In this document: in pieces, positions 51,836-58,963 of the stretch
Layout: the number at the start of each line of letters is the position of its first letter
Numbering within the stretch: the stretch's first letter is position 1
Source: Pseudomonas sp. JM0905a
GTDB lineage: Bacteria > Pseudomonadota > Gammaproteobacteria > Pseudomonadales > Pseudomonadaceae
Length of the DNA: 64,000 nucleotides
Reading direction: 5' to 3'
Assembly: GCF_014700075.1 (NCBI RefSeq)
Contig: NZ_JACXBU010000007.1
Location: forward strand, 62,001-126,000
Notes under the pieces: model-generated
The model's database searches: none
The model's input: only the letters and a program-made list of their open reading frames with translations
What the model was told of the DNA's origin: nothing
Translations under genes and position numbers: made by a program

Positions 51836-52387
51836 TCAGTGCTCAGGCGTGCGCGGATCCCACAAAAGACGCGTCAATCCTCTCTCATAACCCATCCCAT
51901 CGGGGAAGCTGACCAGTTCCAGCTGCAGACCCCAGGGCGCCAGAAAGTACACCCACGTCAGTCCTTTGGCCGGACCTTCGGTGAAGGTCGATGGAGTATC
52001 CAGTACCTGTACGCCACGAGACTTGAGGTAGTCGACCGCAGCCGCCATATCGTCGACATAGAACGCCAGATGATGTCCGCCGATATCACTGTTACGGGGC
52101 AACCGGCGATTCTGGTCTGGCGCCGAGTATTCGAAAATCTCCAGGTTGGTGCCATTGCCGCAGCGAACCATCTGGAAGTCGCGAATGGCTGCTCGCGGAT
52201 GCACGTTGAGGTGTCGCTCCATCCAGTCGTCTTCAAAACGGAACTCGCCGAACGTGAAATATGGTTCGCAGCCAAGCACCTCGACGAAGAAGGCAACGGC
52301 CTCTGAAAGGTTTGGCACTGTGATGCCGATATGTTGCATTCCGCGCATGCCGGGCAGAGCGCCATTCGGATTGTAATTTGGGGTCAT
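51836..52387 (-). CDS. VOC-family metalloenzyme (glyoxalase/dioxygenase fold)
   Basis: 183 residues with two beta-alpha-beta-beta-beta units. Putative metal ligands are His in MQHIGITVPN, Glu in NLEIFEYS, His in GGHHLAFYVDD and Glu in LQLELVSF, so the site looks complete. The sequence ends GLTRLLWDPRTPEH. VOC enzymes include lyases, epimerases and extradiol dioxygenases, so the reaction cannot be named. Its promoter region holds a sigma54-type element (52446-52461) and the composite activator site (52515-52538), linking it to the GMC/E1/E2 operon. Confidence 0.87.
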   Translation of the reverse strand: MTPNYNPNGALPGMRGMQHIGITVPNLSEAVAFFVEVLGCEPYFTFGEFRFEDDWMERHLNVHPRAAIRDFQMVRCGNGTNLEIFEYSAPDQNRRLPRNSDIGGHHLAFYVDDMAAAVDYLKSRGVQVLDTPSTFTEGPAKGLTWVYFLAPWGLQLELVSFPDGMGYERGLTRLLWDPRTPEH

Positions 52388-52445
52388 GAGGGCCTCGATT
52401 GTTGTTGTCGGAGACTCGGTAGCTCGGTGCTACCAGACTCTCTGT

Positions 52446-52461
52446 TGCACACTCGATACCA
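52446..52461 (-). promoter_or_regulatory. Sigma54-type -24/-12 promoter of the VOC gene
   Basis: Read on the minus strand the site is TGGTATCGAGTGTGCA. The GG and GC dinucleotides have the ten-base spacing and T/A at -12 flanks fit, though the -24 block is less perfect (TGGTAT for TGGCAC). It lies 59 bases upstream of the start at 52387. Confidence 0.55.
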
Positions 52462-52514
52462 AAAGCTAACCCATTGATTTAAAAGATAGCCTCGCTTACC
52501 AACAGCCTTAGCGG

Positions 52515-52538
52515 TGTAAAGATCTTTACAACTGTAAG
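52515..52538. promoter_or_regulatory. Candidate activator site shared by two divergent sigma54 promoters
   Basis: The perfect palindrome TGTAAAGATCTTTACA (52515-52530) is followed by AC and TGTAAG (52533-52538), the same composite as at 48416-48443, with a further TTACA at 52542-52546. It lies 54 bases from the minus-strand element at 52446-52461 and 57 bases from the plus-strand element at 52596-52610. Confidence 0.6.
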
Positions 52539-52595
52539 GTGTTACAACGATGTCATTTCATGGCTCCCGCCCCTGCCAATCAGCCTTGCACAAGC

Positions 52596-52610
52596 TGGCC
52601 CGGCTCTTGC
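52596..52610 (+). promoter_or_regulatory. Sigma54-type -24/-12 promoter of the lipA remnant / tatA genes
   Basis: TGGCCCGGCTCTTGC matches TGGCACGNNNNTTGC at all but one defined position with correct GG/GC spacing. It precedes the lipA remnant by about 40 bases and so would drive the tatA paralogue downstream. Confidence 0.65.
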
Positions 52611-52650
52611 GTAAGACGTATCGACCTGCTCTGAACGATGGAGATCGTCG

Positions 52651-53023
52651 GTGGAGTCTCGACACACTGAGCTTGGGCCGAGGAGCGTGCAGACCGGAGT
52701 GAAGTTACGCGGCGCTGAGAAAGTAGCGCGTATTCCGGTGAAGATTATCCCGGCCGAAGAACTGCCGAAGAAACCGGACTGGATCCGCGTGCGCATCCCG
52801 GTGTCTCCCGAGGTGGAACGCATCAAGCAATTGCTGCGCAAGCACAAGCTGCACAGCGTCCGCGAGGAAGCCACCTGCCGGTGCAGCGCTTCGTCCACCC
52901 CGACACCTTCGCGCGCTTCGCCGAGATAGGCGCCGGAATGGGCTTTTCGAATGTGGCCTCGGCCCCCTGGTGCGCGCCTCCTACCACGCGGACCGGCAGG
53001 CTCACGGGCAAAAGATCACTTGA
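52651..53023 (+). pseudogene. lipA: Internally deleted and frameshifted lipoyl synthase (lipA) gene
   Basis: The first ~65 codons encode the LipA N-terminus ([50 protein letters not shown]). At about 52875 the sequence jumps to the LipA C-terminus in another frame ([26 protein letters not shown]), and a further one-base loss at about 52965 is needed to read [20 protein letters not shown] to the TGA at 53021. About 200 central residues are missing, including the radical-SAM cysteines, so the product cannot work. It is probably a second lipA copy that served this regulon; the housekeeping lipA must lie elsewhere. Confidence 0.85.
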
Positions 53024-53043
53024 CCTGGAGAGGAGAACTGCAA

Positions 53044-53238
53044 ATGGGCATTTTCGATTGGAAGCACTGGGCGGTCATTCTGCTGATCGCTTTGGTGCTA
53101 TTTGGCGGTAAACGCCTGCGGCACCTCGGCGGTGACCTGGGTGAATCGATCAAGGGTTTTCGCCGATCGATGACAGACGCCACGGACACGAATGAAATCA
53201 AGCCGATGGTTGCTTCTCGCAGCCAGGATGAGAGTTAG
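53044..53238 (+). CDS. tatA: TatA/TatE-family twin-arginine translocase subunit (paralogue)
   Basis: 64 residues: a short N-terminus MGIFDWKHW, a membrane helix (about 9-20, [11 protein letters not shown]), the GG-K hinge (FGGKRL), and an amphipathic helix ending in [11 protein letters not shown]. This is the TatA pattern. It is not next to tatBC, so it is an extra copy. It follows the lipA remnant on the same strand, probably under the sigma54 element at 52596. The operon's first gene (47702-48220) has a Tat signal, so this TatA may aid its export. Confidence 0.9.
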   Translation: MGIFDWKHWAVILLIALVLFGGKRLRHLGGDLGESIKGFRRSMTDATDTNEIKPMVASRSQDES

Positions 53239-53304
53239 CCCGGCCTCCGGAAACCATTGCACGAAAGACTATCCATGGGTGTCGCTCATGTCCTCTCTTG
53301 GCCG

Positions 53305-53343
53305 CTGCCTGTCATGTAGGGCCGCAATCGGCCAAAAGCGGAC
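53305..53343. repeat. Partial copy of the palindromic repeat
   Basis: CGGCCAAAAGCGGAC (53329-53343), preceded by GCTGCCTGTCATG, corresponds to the right half of the element at 36864-36921 with one mismatch in the arm; the left arm is missing. It lies at the end of the sigma54-regulated block. Confidence 0.55.
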
Positions 53344-53368
53344 GTTTGGAGCGCCCGCTGATTGGGGT

Positions 53369-53959
53369 TTAGCCGTGCTTTACCAGGGCCGGTAATGGCC
53401 CTCCCGGGAACTGCGCCAGGCGCCCTTCGCTCAGCCCTCCCAGATCGATGCCAGCGAAGCCCAGTCGCTCAATTAACGCCCCCACATCGGCCTTAGCCTC
53501 GACATCTTCACCGGAATAGAACAGAACGCGCCGACCACCTTCGGCCTGCGGATCGCCACTCAGCAGCGTCGGTGCGAGGTGGTTAAAGGCTTTGACCAAA
53601 CGCGCTCCAGGTAGCATCCGTGCAACCACTTCGCTCGAACTCTGGCCGCCCAGATCGAAGGGACGGAAGCTCGGCGCCTCGATGGGATTGTTGGTGTCGA
53701 CCACGATGCGTCCGTTCCAGGGAGGCAGGTTCTCTAGCGCGGCGGGAATTTTCGACCAGTTCACCGCGAGAAAGACGATGTCCGCCTGGGCTGCCTGCTC
53801 CCGACTTACCGGTCTGACCTTCGGCCCCAGTTCGTCAGCCAGACTCTGCAAGCTCTCCGGCCCACGGCTGTTGGCAATTTCGACTTCGATACCCGCCTTG
53901 CTCAGGGCGCGTGCGATGGCACTGCCTATGGCACCAGCGCCGATGATTCCAAATTTCAT
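53369..53959 (-). CDS. NADPH-binding oxidoreductase of the F420-dependent reductase (DinD-like NAD_binding_10/F420_oxidored) family
   Basis: 196 residues. The dinucleotide motif GIIGAGAIGSAIARALSKAG is at the N-terminus, with IANSRGPESL after strand 2 (Ser-Arg favours NADP) and VVDTNNPIEAP and VKAFNHLAP later. The family is annotated as NADP oxidoreductase, coenzyme F420-dependent-like; pseudomonads lack F420, so the real acceptor is unknown. It lies 12 bases after an SDR gene on the same strand and is likely co-transcribed with it. Confidence 0.87.
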   Translation of the reverse strand: MKFGIIGAGAIGSAIARALSKAGIEVEIANSRGPESLQSLADELGPKVRPVSREQAAQADIVFLAVNWSKIPAALENLPPWNGRIVVDTNNPIEAPSFRPFDLGGQSSSEVVARMLPGARLVKAFNHLAPTLLSGDPQAEGGRRVLFYSGEDVEAKADVGALIERLGFAGIDLGGLSEGRLAQFPGGPLPALVKHG

Positions 53960-53971
53960 GTCTGTCTCTCC

Positions 53972-54724
53972 TCAGGCCGTGAAACCGCCATCTACCAGCA
54001 GCTCGGCGCCGCTGACGAAGGCCGCCTCCGGACTGGCCAGCCAGGCAACGGCTGCGGCGATGTCGCGGCCCTCGCCGTAGCGGCCGACAGCAATATTGGG
54101 GCGGACGAAATCGGCCACGGGGCCATCCGCTGGGTTCATGTCACTGTCAGTCGGGCCGGGATGCACGGTGTTGACCGTGATCCCGCGCGGGCCGAGGTCG
54201 CGCACCAGGCCACGGCTGAAGCCGGCCAGGGCCCCCTTGGTCAGGGTGTAGGCCGAGGCGGTGGCGAAAGCGGCGTACTGCACCATGGAGCTGCCGATGT
54301 GGATGATGCGCCCGCCGCGCCCTATGTGTTTGAGCGCCTCCTGAGTGGCGACGAACACGCCGGTCACATTCACCGCGAGGATGCGCTGGAAGTCCTCGAA
54401 AGCGATCTCCTCTGGGGCGCCGAGTACGCTGATGCCGGCGTTGTTGACCAGGATATCCAGCCGACCGAAAGTGCTGGCGACCTGCTGTACCGCGTCGCGC
54501 ACCGCCTGAGGCTCGCCGGCATCGGCGGCAATCGCTACCGCCCTGCCACCGGCGGCAACTATCTCGCTGACCAGCGTCTCGGCCTTATCCGGCGATGCGT
54601 TGTATGTGATGGCGACACTGGCTCCGTCCGCCGCCAGGCGTTTGGCGATGGCGGCGCCGATGCTGCGCGATCCACCGGTAACCAGAGCGACCTGGCCGTT
54701 CAGGGGAAGGTTGACGTTGTTCAT
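53972..54724 (-). CDS. Short-chain dehydrogenase/reductase (SDR)
   Basis: 250 residues of the classical SDR family. The cofactor motif is VTGGSRSIGAAIA, the structural NNAG is in ILVNNAGISVLG, and the catalytic Ser and YxxxK lie in HIGSSMVQYAAFATASAYTLTKGALAG. The end SGAELLVDGGFTA is typical of FabG-like members. ATG 54724 has ACGAGG upstream; ATG 54757 is an alternative. It is divergent from the LysR gene at 54833 and followed by the NADPH-binding gene, forming a two-gene unit. Confidence 0.9.
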   Translation of the reverse strand: MNNVNLPLNGQVALVTGGSRSIGAAIAKRLAADGASVAITYNASPDKAETLVSEIVAAGGRAVAIAADAGEPQAVRDAVQQVASTFGRLDILVNNAGISVLGAPEEIAFEDFQRILAVNVTGVFVATQEALKHIGRGGRIIHIGSSMVQYAAFATASAYTLTKGALAGFSRGLVRDLGPRGITVNTVHPGPTDSDMNPADGPVADFVRPNIAVGRYGEGRDIAAAVAWLASPEAAFVSGAELLVDGGFTA

Positions 54725-54832
54725 GGTGCAGACCTCGTGGGTGGTAGGTGTACTCATGAAACGCCTTTCGCTTTTCACGCAGTAGCCGGTAATGACTAGA
54801 ATCATCTTCAACTAATGATTGAAGATTGAGCT

Positions 54833-55771
54833 ATGGAAACCTTGGCAAATTTGGAATCCTTCGTACGCAGCGCCGAGTGCGGTAGCTTCTCCGCCGCCGC
54901 ACGTCGTCTGGGCCTGACGCCGGCGGCCATCAGTCGCAATGTTGCTCAGCTGGAAACCAATCTCGGCGTACGCCTGTTCCAGCGCAGCACCCGGCGTCTG
55001 ACCCTGACCGAAGCCGGCGAGCGCTTCCTCGGGAATGTCGGCGGTGGGCTGGAAAGCATCCAGGCAGCGATTGCCGATCTCACCAGCAGCGCCGGTCAGC
55101 CGGCAGGCCTGCTGCGTGTCTCGGCGGCACCGGCCTTTGGGCGCGACTATCTGCTACCGCTGATGCCTGATTTTCTCGCCCGCTACCCGGCAGTAACGCC
55201 TGAATGGCATTTCGACAATCGCCAGGTGGAGCTGATCACTGATGGTTTCGATGCGGCTATTGGCGGCGGTATCGAATTATCGGCCGGTGTGGTCGCACGC
55301 GAATTGGCGCCAGCGCATCTGGTACTGGTGGCGTCACCGGAATATTTGGCCGGGCGATCAGCGCCACGTCGGCCAGAACAGCTAGCGGAGTTCGATCACT
55401 TGGGCATGCGGTCGGTTCAGAGCGGCAAGGTGCGCAGCTGGATGCTTCAGAATTCCAAGGGCGAGCGAATCCCGCTGGAGTTACGTCCGCGCATGTTAGT
55501 AAACGATCCGCAAGCGCTATGTCAGAGCACATTGCTCGGGCTGGGCCTGGCTCTGCTGGCTGTACCGGATGTACTGACGCATCTGCAAAGCGGTGCGCTG
55601 CAACGTGTCTTACCGGACTGGTATGTAGATGCCGGCCCCATCTCGCTCTACTTTGCCAGCCAGAAACTGTTGCCAGCCAAAACACGCGCCTTCGTTGATC
55701 ACCTGGTCGAGCATTCCCGTGATAGGCAATGGAGGAAACGCTTCGATGCGAGGCTTGCGGCGAGGAGCTAA
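54833..55771 (+). CDS. LysR-family transcriptional regulator
   Basis: 312 residues. The helix-turn-helix spans about 6-62 (GSFSAAARRLGLTPAAISRNVAQLE), followed by a CrgA/DmlR-like effector domain (LRVSAAPAFGRDYLLPLMPDFLARYP, PEWHFDNRQVEL). It is divergent from the SDR gene at 54724, and the intergenic region is about 108 bases, so it probably controls the SDR/NADPH-binding pair. Slightly lower GC content than the core genes is noticeable by eye. Confidence 0.9.
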   Translation: METLANLESFVRSAECGSFSAAARRLGLTPAAISRNVAQLETNLGVRLFQRSTRRLTLTEAGERFLGNVGGGLESIQAAIADLTSSAGQPAGLLRVSAAPAFGRDYLLPLMPDFLARYPAVTPEWHFDNRQVELITDGFDAAIGGGIELSAGVVARELAPAHLVLVASPEYLAGRSAPRRPEQLAEFDHLGMRSVQSGKVRSWMLQNSKGERIPLELRPRMLVNDPQALCQSTLLGLGLALLAVPDVLTHLQSGALQRVLPDWYVDAGPISLYFASQKLLPAKTRAFVDHLVEHSRDRQWRKRFDARLAARS

Positions 55772-55843
55772 TGCTAGCTTTTGCCGTTAACGCCGTTTGC
55801 ACTGGCTGGCCATCCTTGTCCCCCCTCACATGGAGGACAAGCC

Positions 55844-56507
55844 ATGAAGGCTATTGCTACCTGCGGCCATCAACCTTGGAACAAAGGAAAATTGGTCGGG
55901 CAGAAAGACCCGCTTCGACTCGAGATACCTGGGCCATTCGGGTAACGCTCCAAATGGCGGAGAGAACCCGGGATTCGACTCTCTTCGATCTAGCCATCGA
56001 AAGCTGCGAGCCTGCGATTTAACCAAGCTCCGTGTGCCCGACGTTGTCCATGGTGATCACGTGTCATCGCGAGCCATCGTGATGCAGCAGAAAACTCAGC
56101 AGCCCGCGCAGTATGAGATTACAGAGCAAACACGGTCAGCGCCGGAAGTTTGGATACATCAAGCCCAGCTCAGCAGCCAGGACTGCCTTTTTCCAAGCCG
56201 GCTGCATATCTCAAACCATCTATCCACCCGGCAATACGCTCGAATCGTCAAAGCTTGGCTGAAAGCCATTGGCCTTGATCCAGCCTTGTATGGCACCCAC
56301 ATGATGAGGCGTACCAAGGCAACGCTGATCTATCGCCGAACAAAGAACCTGGGGGCGGTTCAACTCCTGCTGGGCCATACGAAACTTGAGAGCACTGTTC
56401 GCTACTCAGGAATTGACGTCGATGACGCTCTGGAGATGGCGGAGCAGACCGAAGTCCAACTATGCATAACGACGGTCAGAGTCAGGCCGTCGCTCACCGG
56501 CCAGTAG
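55844..56507 (+). pseudogene. Frameshifted small tyrosine recombinase (integrase)
   Basis: Three frames must be joined. From ATG 55844 (after GGAGGACAAGCC) it reads IATCGHQPWNKGKLVGQKDP; near 55923 the frame changes to DTWAIRVTLQMAERTRDSTL; near 55995 it changes again to KLRACDLTKLRVPDVV and runs to the stop. The C-terminal catalytic part is well kept: HMMRRTKATLIYRRTKNLGA (catalytic Arg region), QLLLGHTKLESTVRYSGIDV with the His and the nucleophile Tyr. It matches the ~200-residue phage-type integrases common in pseudomonads. The two frameshifts make it inactive unless they are sequencing errors. Confidence 0.8.
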
Positions 56508-56512
56508 CGGAC
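56498..56512. repeat. Half-copy of the palindromic repeat at the integrase 3' end
   Basis: CGGCCAGTAGCGGAC overlaps the last codons of the integrase remnant and differs by one base from the right arm at 36907-36921. No left arm is present nearby. Confidence 0.45.
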
Positions 56513-56523
56513 AATGGGGTTCG

Positions 56524-57432
56524 CTACGCAGTCGACCGAATTTTCGCAATGTCCTTGCTGGGAGCTGCACCAAACATCCGGCTGTATTCTCGGCTGAACT
56601 GCGAGAGACTCTCGTAACCCACTCTGAAGCCCGCCGTGGAGACATCCAATCCCTCTGAAATCATCAAACGGCGTGCTTCCTGTAAACGCAGCTGTTTTTG
56701 GTACTGCAGGGGGCTCATGGCGGTAACGGATTTGAAACGATGATGAAGGGTCGATGAGCTCAAATTCACGTAGCTGGCGAGCTCTTTGATATGCAGAGGC
56801 TCTGCGTAATGCCGGTTCAGCCATTCAATCGCCCTGGTCACCCGATGGGTCTGGCTGTCCGCGATCGCAATCTCATGCAAGCGCTGGCCCTGTTGACCTT
56901 TCAGCAGGCGATAGAAGATCTCCCGAAGTGCCAGCGGGGCTAAGGCGGGGATATCGGATGGTGTATCGAGAAGTCGGACCAGGCGCAGCATGGCGTCCAG
57001 CAGCGATGTGTCGATCTTGTCGAGGTACAGCCCCCGGTTTGCTCCGTGGCATGGAACGCCAATAGGGCTGGTATCCGCAATTAGTTGCGCGATCTCGGCA
57101 GGATCGATGTCCAGTCGTATACACAGATAAGGATGTTCGGGAGATGCCTCAATGACGTGGCCTGCCAGGGGCAGAGTGACCGATACGACCAGGTAATTCA
57201 GCGGATCGTAGACATAGCTTTCGTTCCACAGCCGTACCTCCTTGCGGCCTTGGGCGATGACGCATAAACCTGGCTTGTGGACCGTGTGGATCGTATCGGT
57301 TGGTGCATCGCTGCGGATGAAGTGAAGCGGAGCGATAGCCGTTGGGTACACGCCGTACTCGGGTGCGAAGCGCTGCATCGTCTTGGCCAGCTCTGCCCTG
57401 CGTCGGGCAATTTCTACGTCCAGGTCGTTCAC
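56524..57432 (-). CDS. AraC-family transcriptional regulator (AraC_N type)
   Basis: 302 residues. I take GTG 57432 (VNDLDVEIARRRAEL) as start because ACGGAG lies eight bases upstream; the open frame continues upstream without coding character. The N-terminal AraC_N domain (about 20-180, FIRSDAPTDTIHTVHKPGLCVIAQGRKEV) is followed by the DNA-binding domain (about 200-295, LASYVNLSSSTLHHRFKSVTAM and FRVGYESLSQFSREYSRMFG). It is divergent from the SDR gene at 57752, which it probably regulates. Confidence 0.88.
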   Translation of the reverse strand: MNDLDVEIARRRAELAKTMQRFAPEYGVYPTAIAPLHFIRSDAPTDTIHTVHKPGLCVIAQGRKEVRLWNESYVYDPLNYLVVSVTLPLAGHVIEASPEHPYLCIRLDIDPAEIAQLIADTSPIGVPCHGANRGLYLDKIDTSLLDAMLRLVRLLDTPSDIPALAPLALREIFYRLLKGQQGQRLHEIAIADSQTHRVTRAIEWLNRHYAEPLHIKELASYVNLSSSTLHHRFKSVTAMSPLQYQKQLRLQEARRLMISEGLDVSTAGFRVGYESLSQFSREYSRMFGAAPSKDIAKIRSTA

Positions 57433-57751
57433 CTTCGTCACTCCGTTAATGTGCCGCGCCAAAGGATATTTCGATTGCGTGGCACTGGGTAGACATGCCT
57501 CTGGCATCGATGCGCGAGGGCGTCCATTAGCGCTCGTGCCGGCAGATGTCCGCCTTGTCCCACATGGACCCCCTGGATGCCAGTCAGCAATAAGTCGGCT
57601 GGAAGCGGGACTAGCGGCGTTCCCACCCCCCGCAGCATTGTGCAAAACCTTCGTAGTAATCGCTTAACGGCACCTCGGCATGACTTCTTAATCTCGCTCC
57701 AAGACCTGCTTGGCAGCAGGAACCTCTGAAGCGAAAACAGGAGTGGTGAAG
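57433..57751. promoter_or_regulatory. Divergent promoter region between AraC and SDR genes
   Basis: A 319-base gap with no gene separates the AraC start (57432) and the SDR start (57752). Given the divergent layout it should hold the promoters and AraC sites; I could not pick out a specific operator. Confidence 0.35.
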
Positions 57752-58489
57752 ATGAACAATATCGAACAGAAAGTCGTCGTCATTACCGGCGCCAGCAGCG
57801 GCATTGGCGAGGCAACCGCCCGCTTTCTCGCCAGCAAAGGAGCTCGTGTTGTATTGGGAGCGCGCCGTACCGATCGCCTCGAGGCCTTGGCGGGCGAAAT
57901 CCGTGCAGCCAGCGGTATCGCCGATGTGCTGCCACTGGATGTAACCAGCCTGGATGACATGCAATCGTTCATCGACTTTGCCGTGGAGCTTCACGGCCGT
58001 GTGGACGTACTGGTCAATAACGCCGGGGTCATGCCGCTGTCCAAGCTGGAGGCCCTGAAAGTCAATGAATGGAACCAGATGATCGATGTCAACATTCGCG
58101 GAGTGCTGCATGGCATCGCAGCGACCTTGCCCCTTATGCAGCAACAACGATCGGGGCAGATCATCAACATCGCATCGATCGGCGCCTATGCCGTGAGCCC
58201 CACCGCTGCGGTGTATTGCGCGACTAAGTATGCTGTCCGTGCCATTTCCGAAGGGCTTCGTCAGGAGGTAGGCGGCGACATTCGCGTCACCGTTATCGCT
58301 CCTGGTGTCACCGAGTCCGAGCTGGCTGAAAGCATTTCCGATGAAGGTGGGCGCGCGGAAATGCGCGAGTTCCGCAAGATCGCCATTCCAGCCGCAGCCA
58401 TTGCCCGCGCTATCGCCTATGCCGTCGAGCAGCCTGCTGATGTGGACGTCAGCGAACTGATTGTCCGTCCCACCGCCAGCCCTTTCTGA
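57752..58489 (+). CDS. Short-chain dehydrogenase/reductase (SDR)
   Basis: 245 residues, classical SDR with a TGASSGIGEATARFLASKGA cofactor site, GARRTDRL after strand 2 (Arg-Arg suggests NADP), VNNAGVMPLSKLE, and the catalytic Ser in ASIGAYAVSPTAAVYCATKYAV with YxxxK as YCATK. I start at ATG 57752 after AGGAG. It resembles the YdfG/serine-dehydrogenase-like cluster. It is followed by the Atu4866-type gene 29 bases on, then a terminator, so these two form an operon under the divergent AraC protein. Confidence 0.9.
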   Translation: MNNIEQKVVVITGASSGIGEATARFLASKGARVVLGARRTDRLEALAGEIRAASGIADVLPLDVTSLDDMQSFIDFAVELHGRVDVLVNNAGVMPLSKLEALKVNEWNQMIDVNIRGVLHGIAATLPLMQQQRSGQIINIASIGAYAVSPTAAVYCATKYAVRAISEGLRQEVGGDIRVTVIAPGVTESELAESISDEGGRAEMREFRKIAIPAAAIARAIAYAVEQPADVDVSELIVRPTASPF

Positions 58490-58518
58490 TTGTCATTGCC
58501 GCTGAGGAGGAGAAAGTC

Positions 58519-58773
58519 ATGGCACAGCCATCCGGAGACCAGAACAAATACGTTGGCATGTGGGTGACAGCCGACGGCCGTATTCGCCATGAGTTGTTGC
58601 CTGGCGGACGTTACGACGAGGCCAGGGGGCGGCAGAAAAGTGCCTACCAGGGACGTTACTGGCTGGAAGGTGACCATATCGAGTACGTCGACGATACAGG
58701 CTTCACTGCAGACGGCGAGTTCCGAAACAACGTGCTGTATCACGCCGGGATGGTCCTCTATCCAGAGCGTTGA
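58519..58773 (+). CDS. Atu4866-family small protein
   Basis: 84 residues, a full-length member of the Atu4866 family (PF11512), with YVGMWVTADGRIRHELLPGG and YQGRYWLEGDHIEYVDDTGF. The family forms a small beta-barrel of unknown function and often lies beside SDR genes and AraC regulators, as here. It is cytosolic, with AGGAGGAG upstream of the ATG. A strong terminator follows. Confidence 0.88.
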   Translation: MAQPSGDQNKYVGMWVTADGRIRHELLPGGRYDEARGRQKSAYQGRYWLEGDHIEYVDDTGFTADGEFRNNVLYHAGMVLYPER

Positions 58774-58780
58774 AACCAAG

Positions 58781-58810
58781 GCCGGAATGAATGCATTCCG
58801 GCTTTTTTTT
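58781..58810 (+). terminator. Rho-independent terminator of the SDR/Atu4866 operon
   Basis: The stem GCCGGAAT-GAATGC-ATTCCGGC is followed by an eight-base T-run directly after the Atu4866-family stop. Confidence 0.93.
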
Positions 58811-58963
58811 CAGGTGATGTTCCTAATAACTAACCGCCCGCCTCAGCGCGGGCGGCGTCGTTGAATCCACTTAGGCTCGCAAGGTCTGGGAGTGAAGTGA
58901 GGTTTCATGACGCTGCGGTTTCAACCATTGGCGAATGGCCTGACCCCATCAGGAGATAAGTGA

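Noticed and set aside
55940-55985. A tRNA-like 3' end (read on the minus strand, TCTCTCCGCCA after a TCGAATC loop) near the integrase
   Set aside because: The T-arm cannot pair, and on the plus strand this exact stretch encodes the integrase segment LQMAERTRDSTLF, which explains it.
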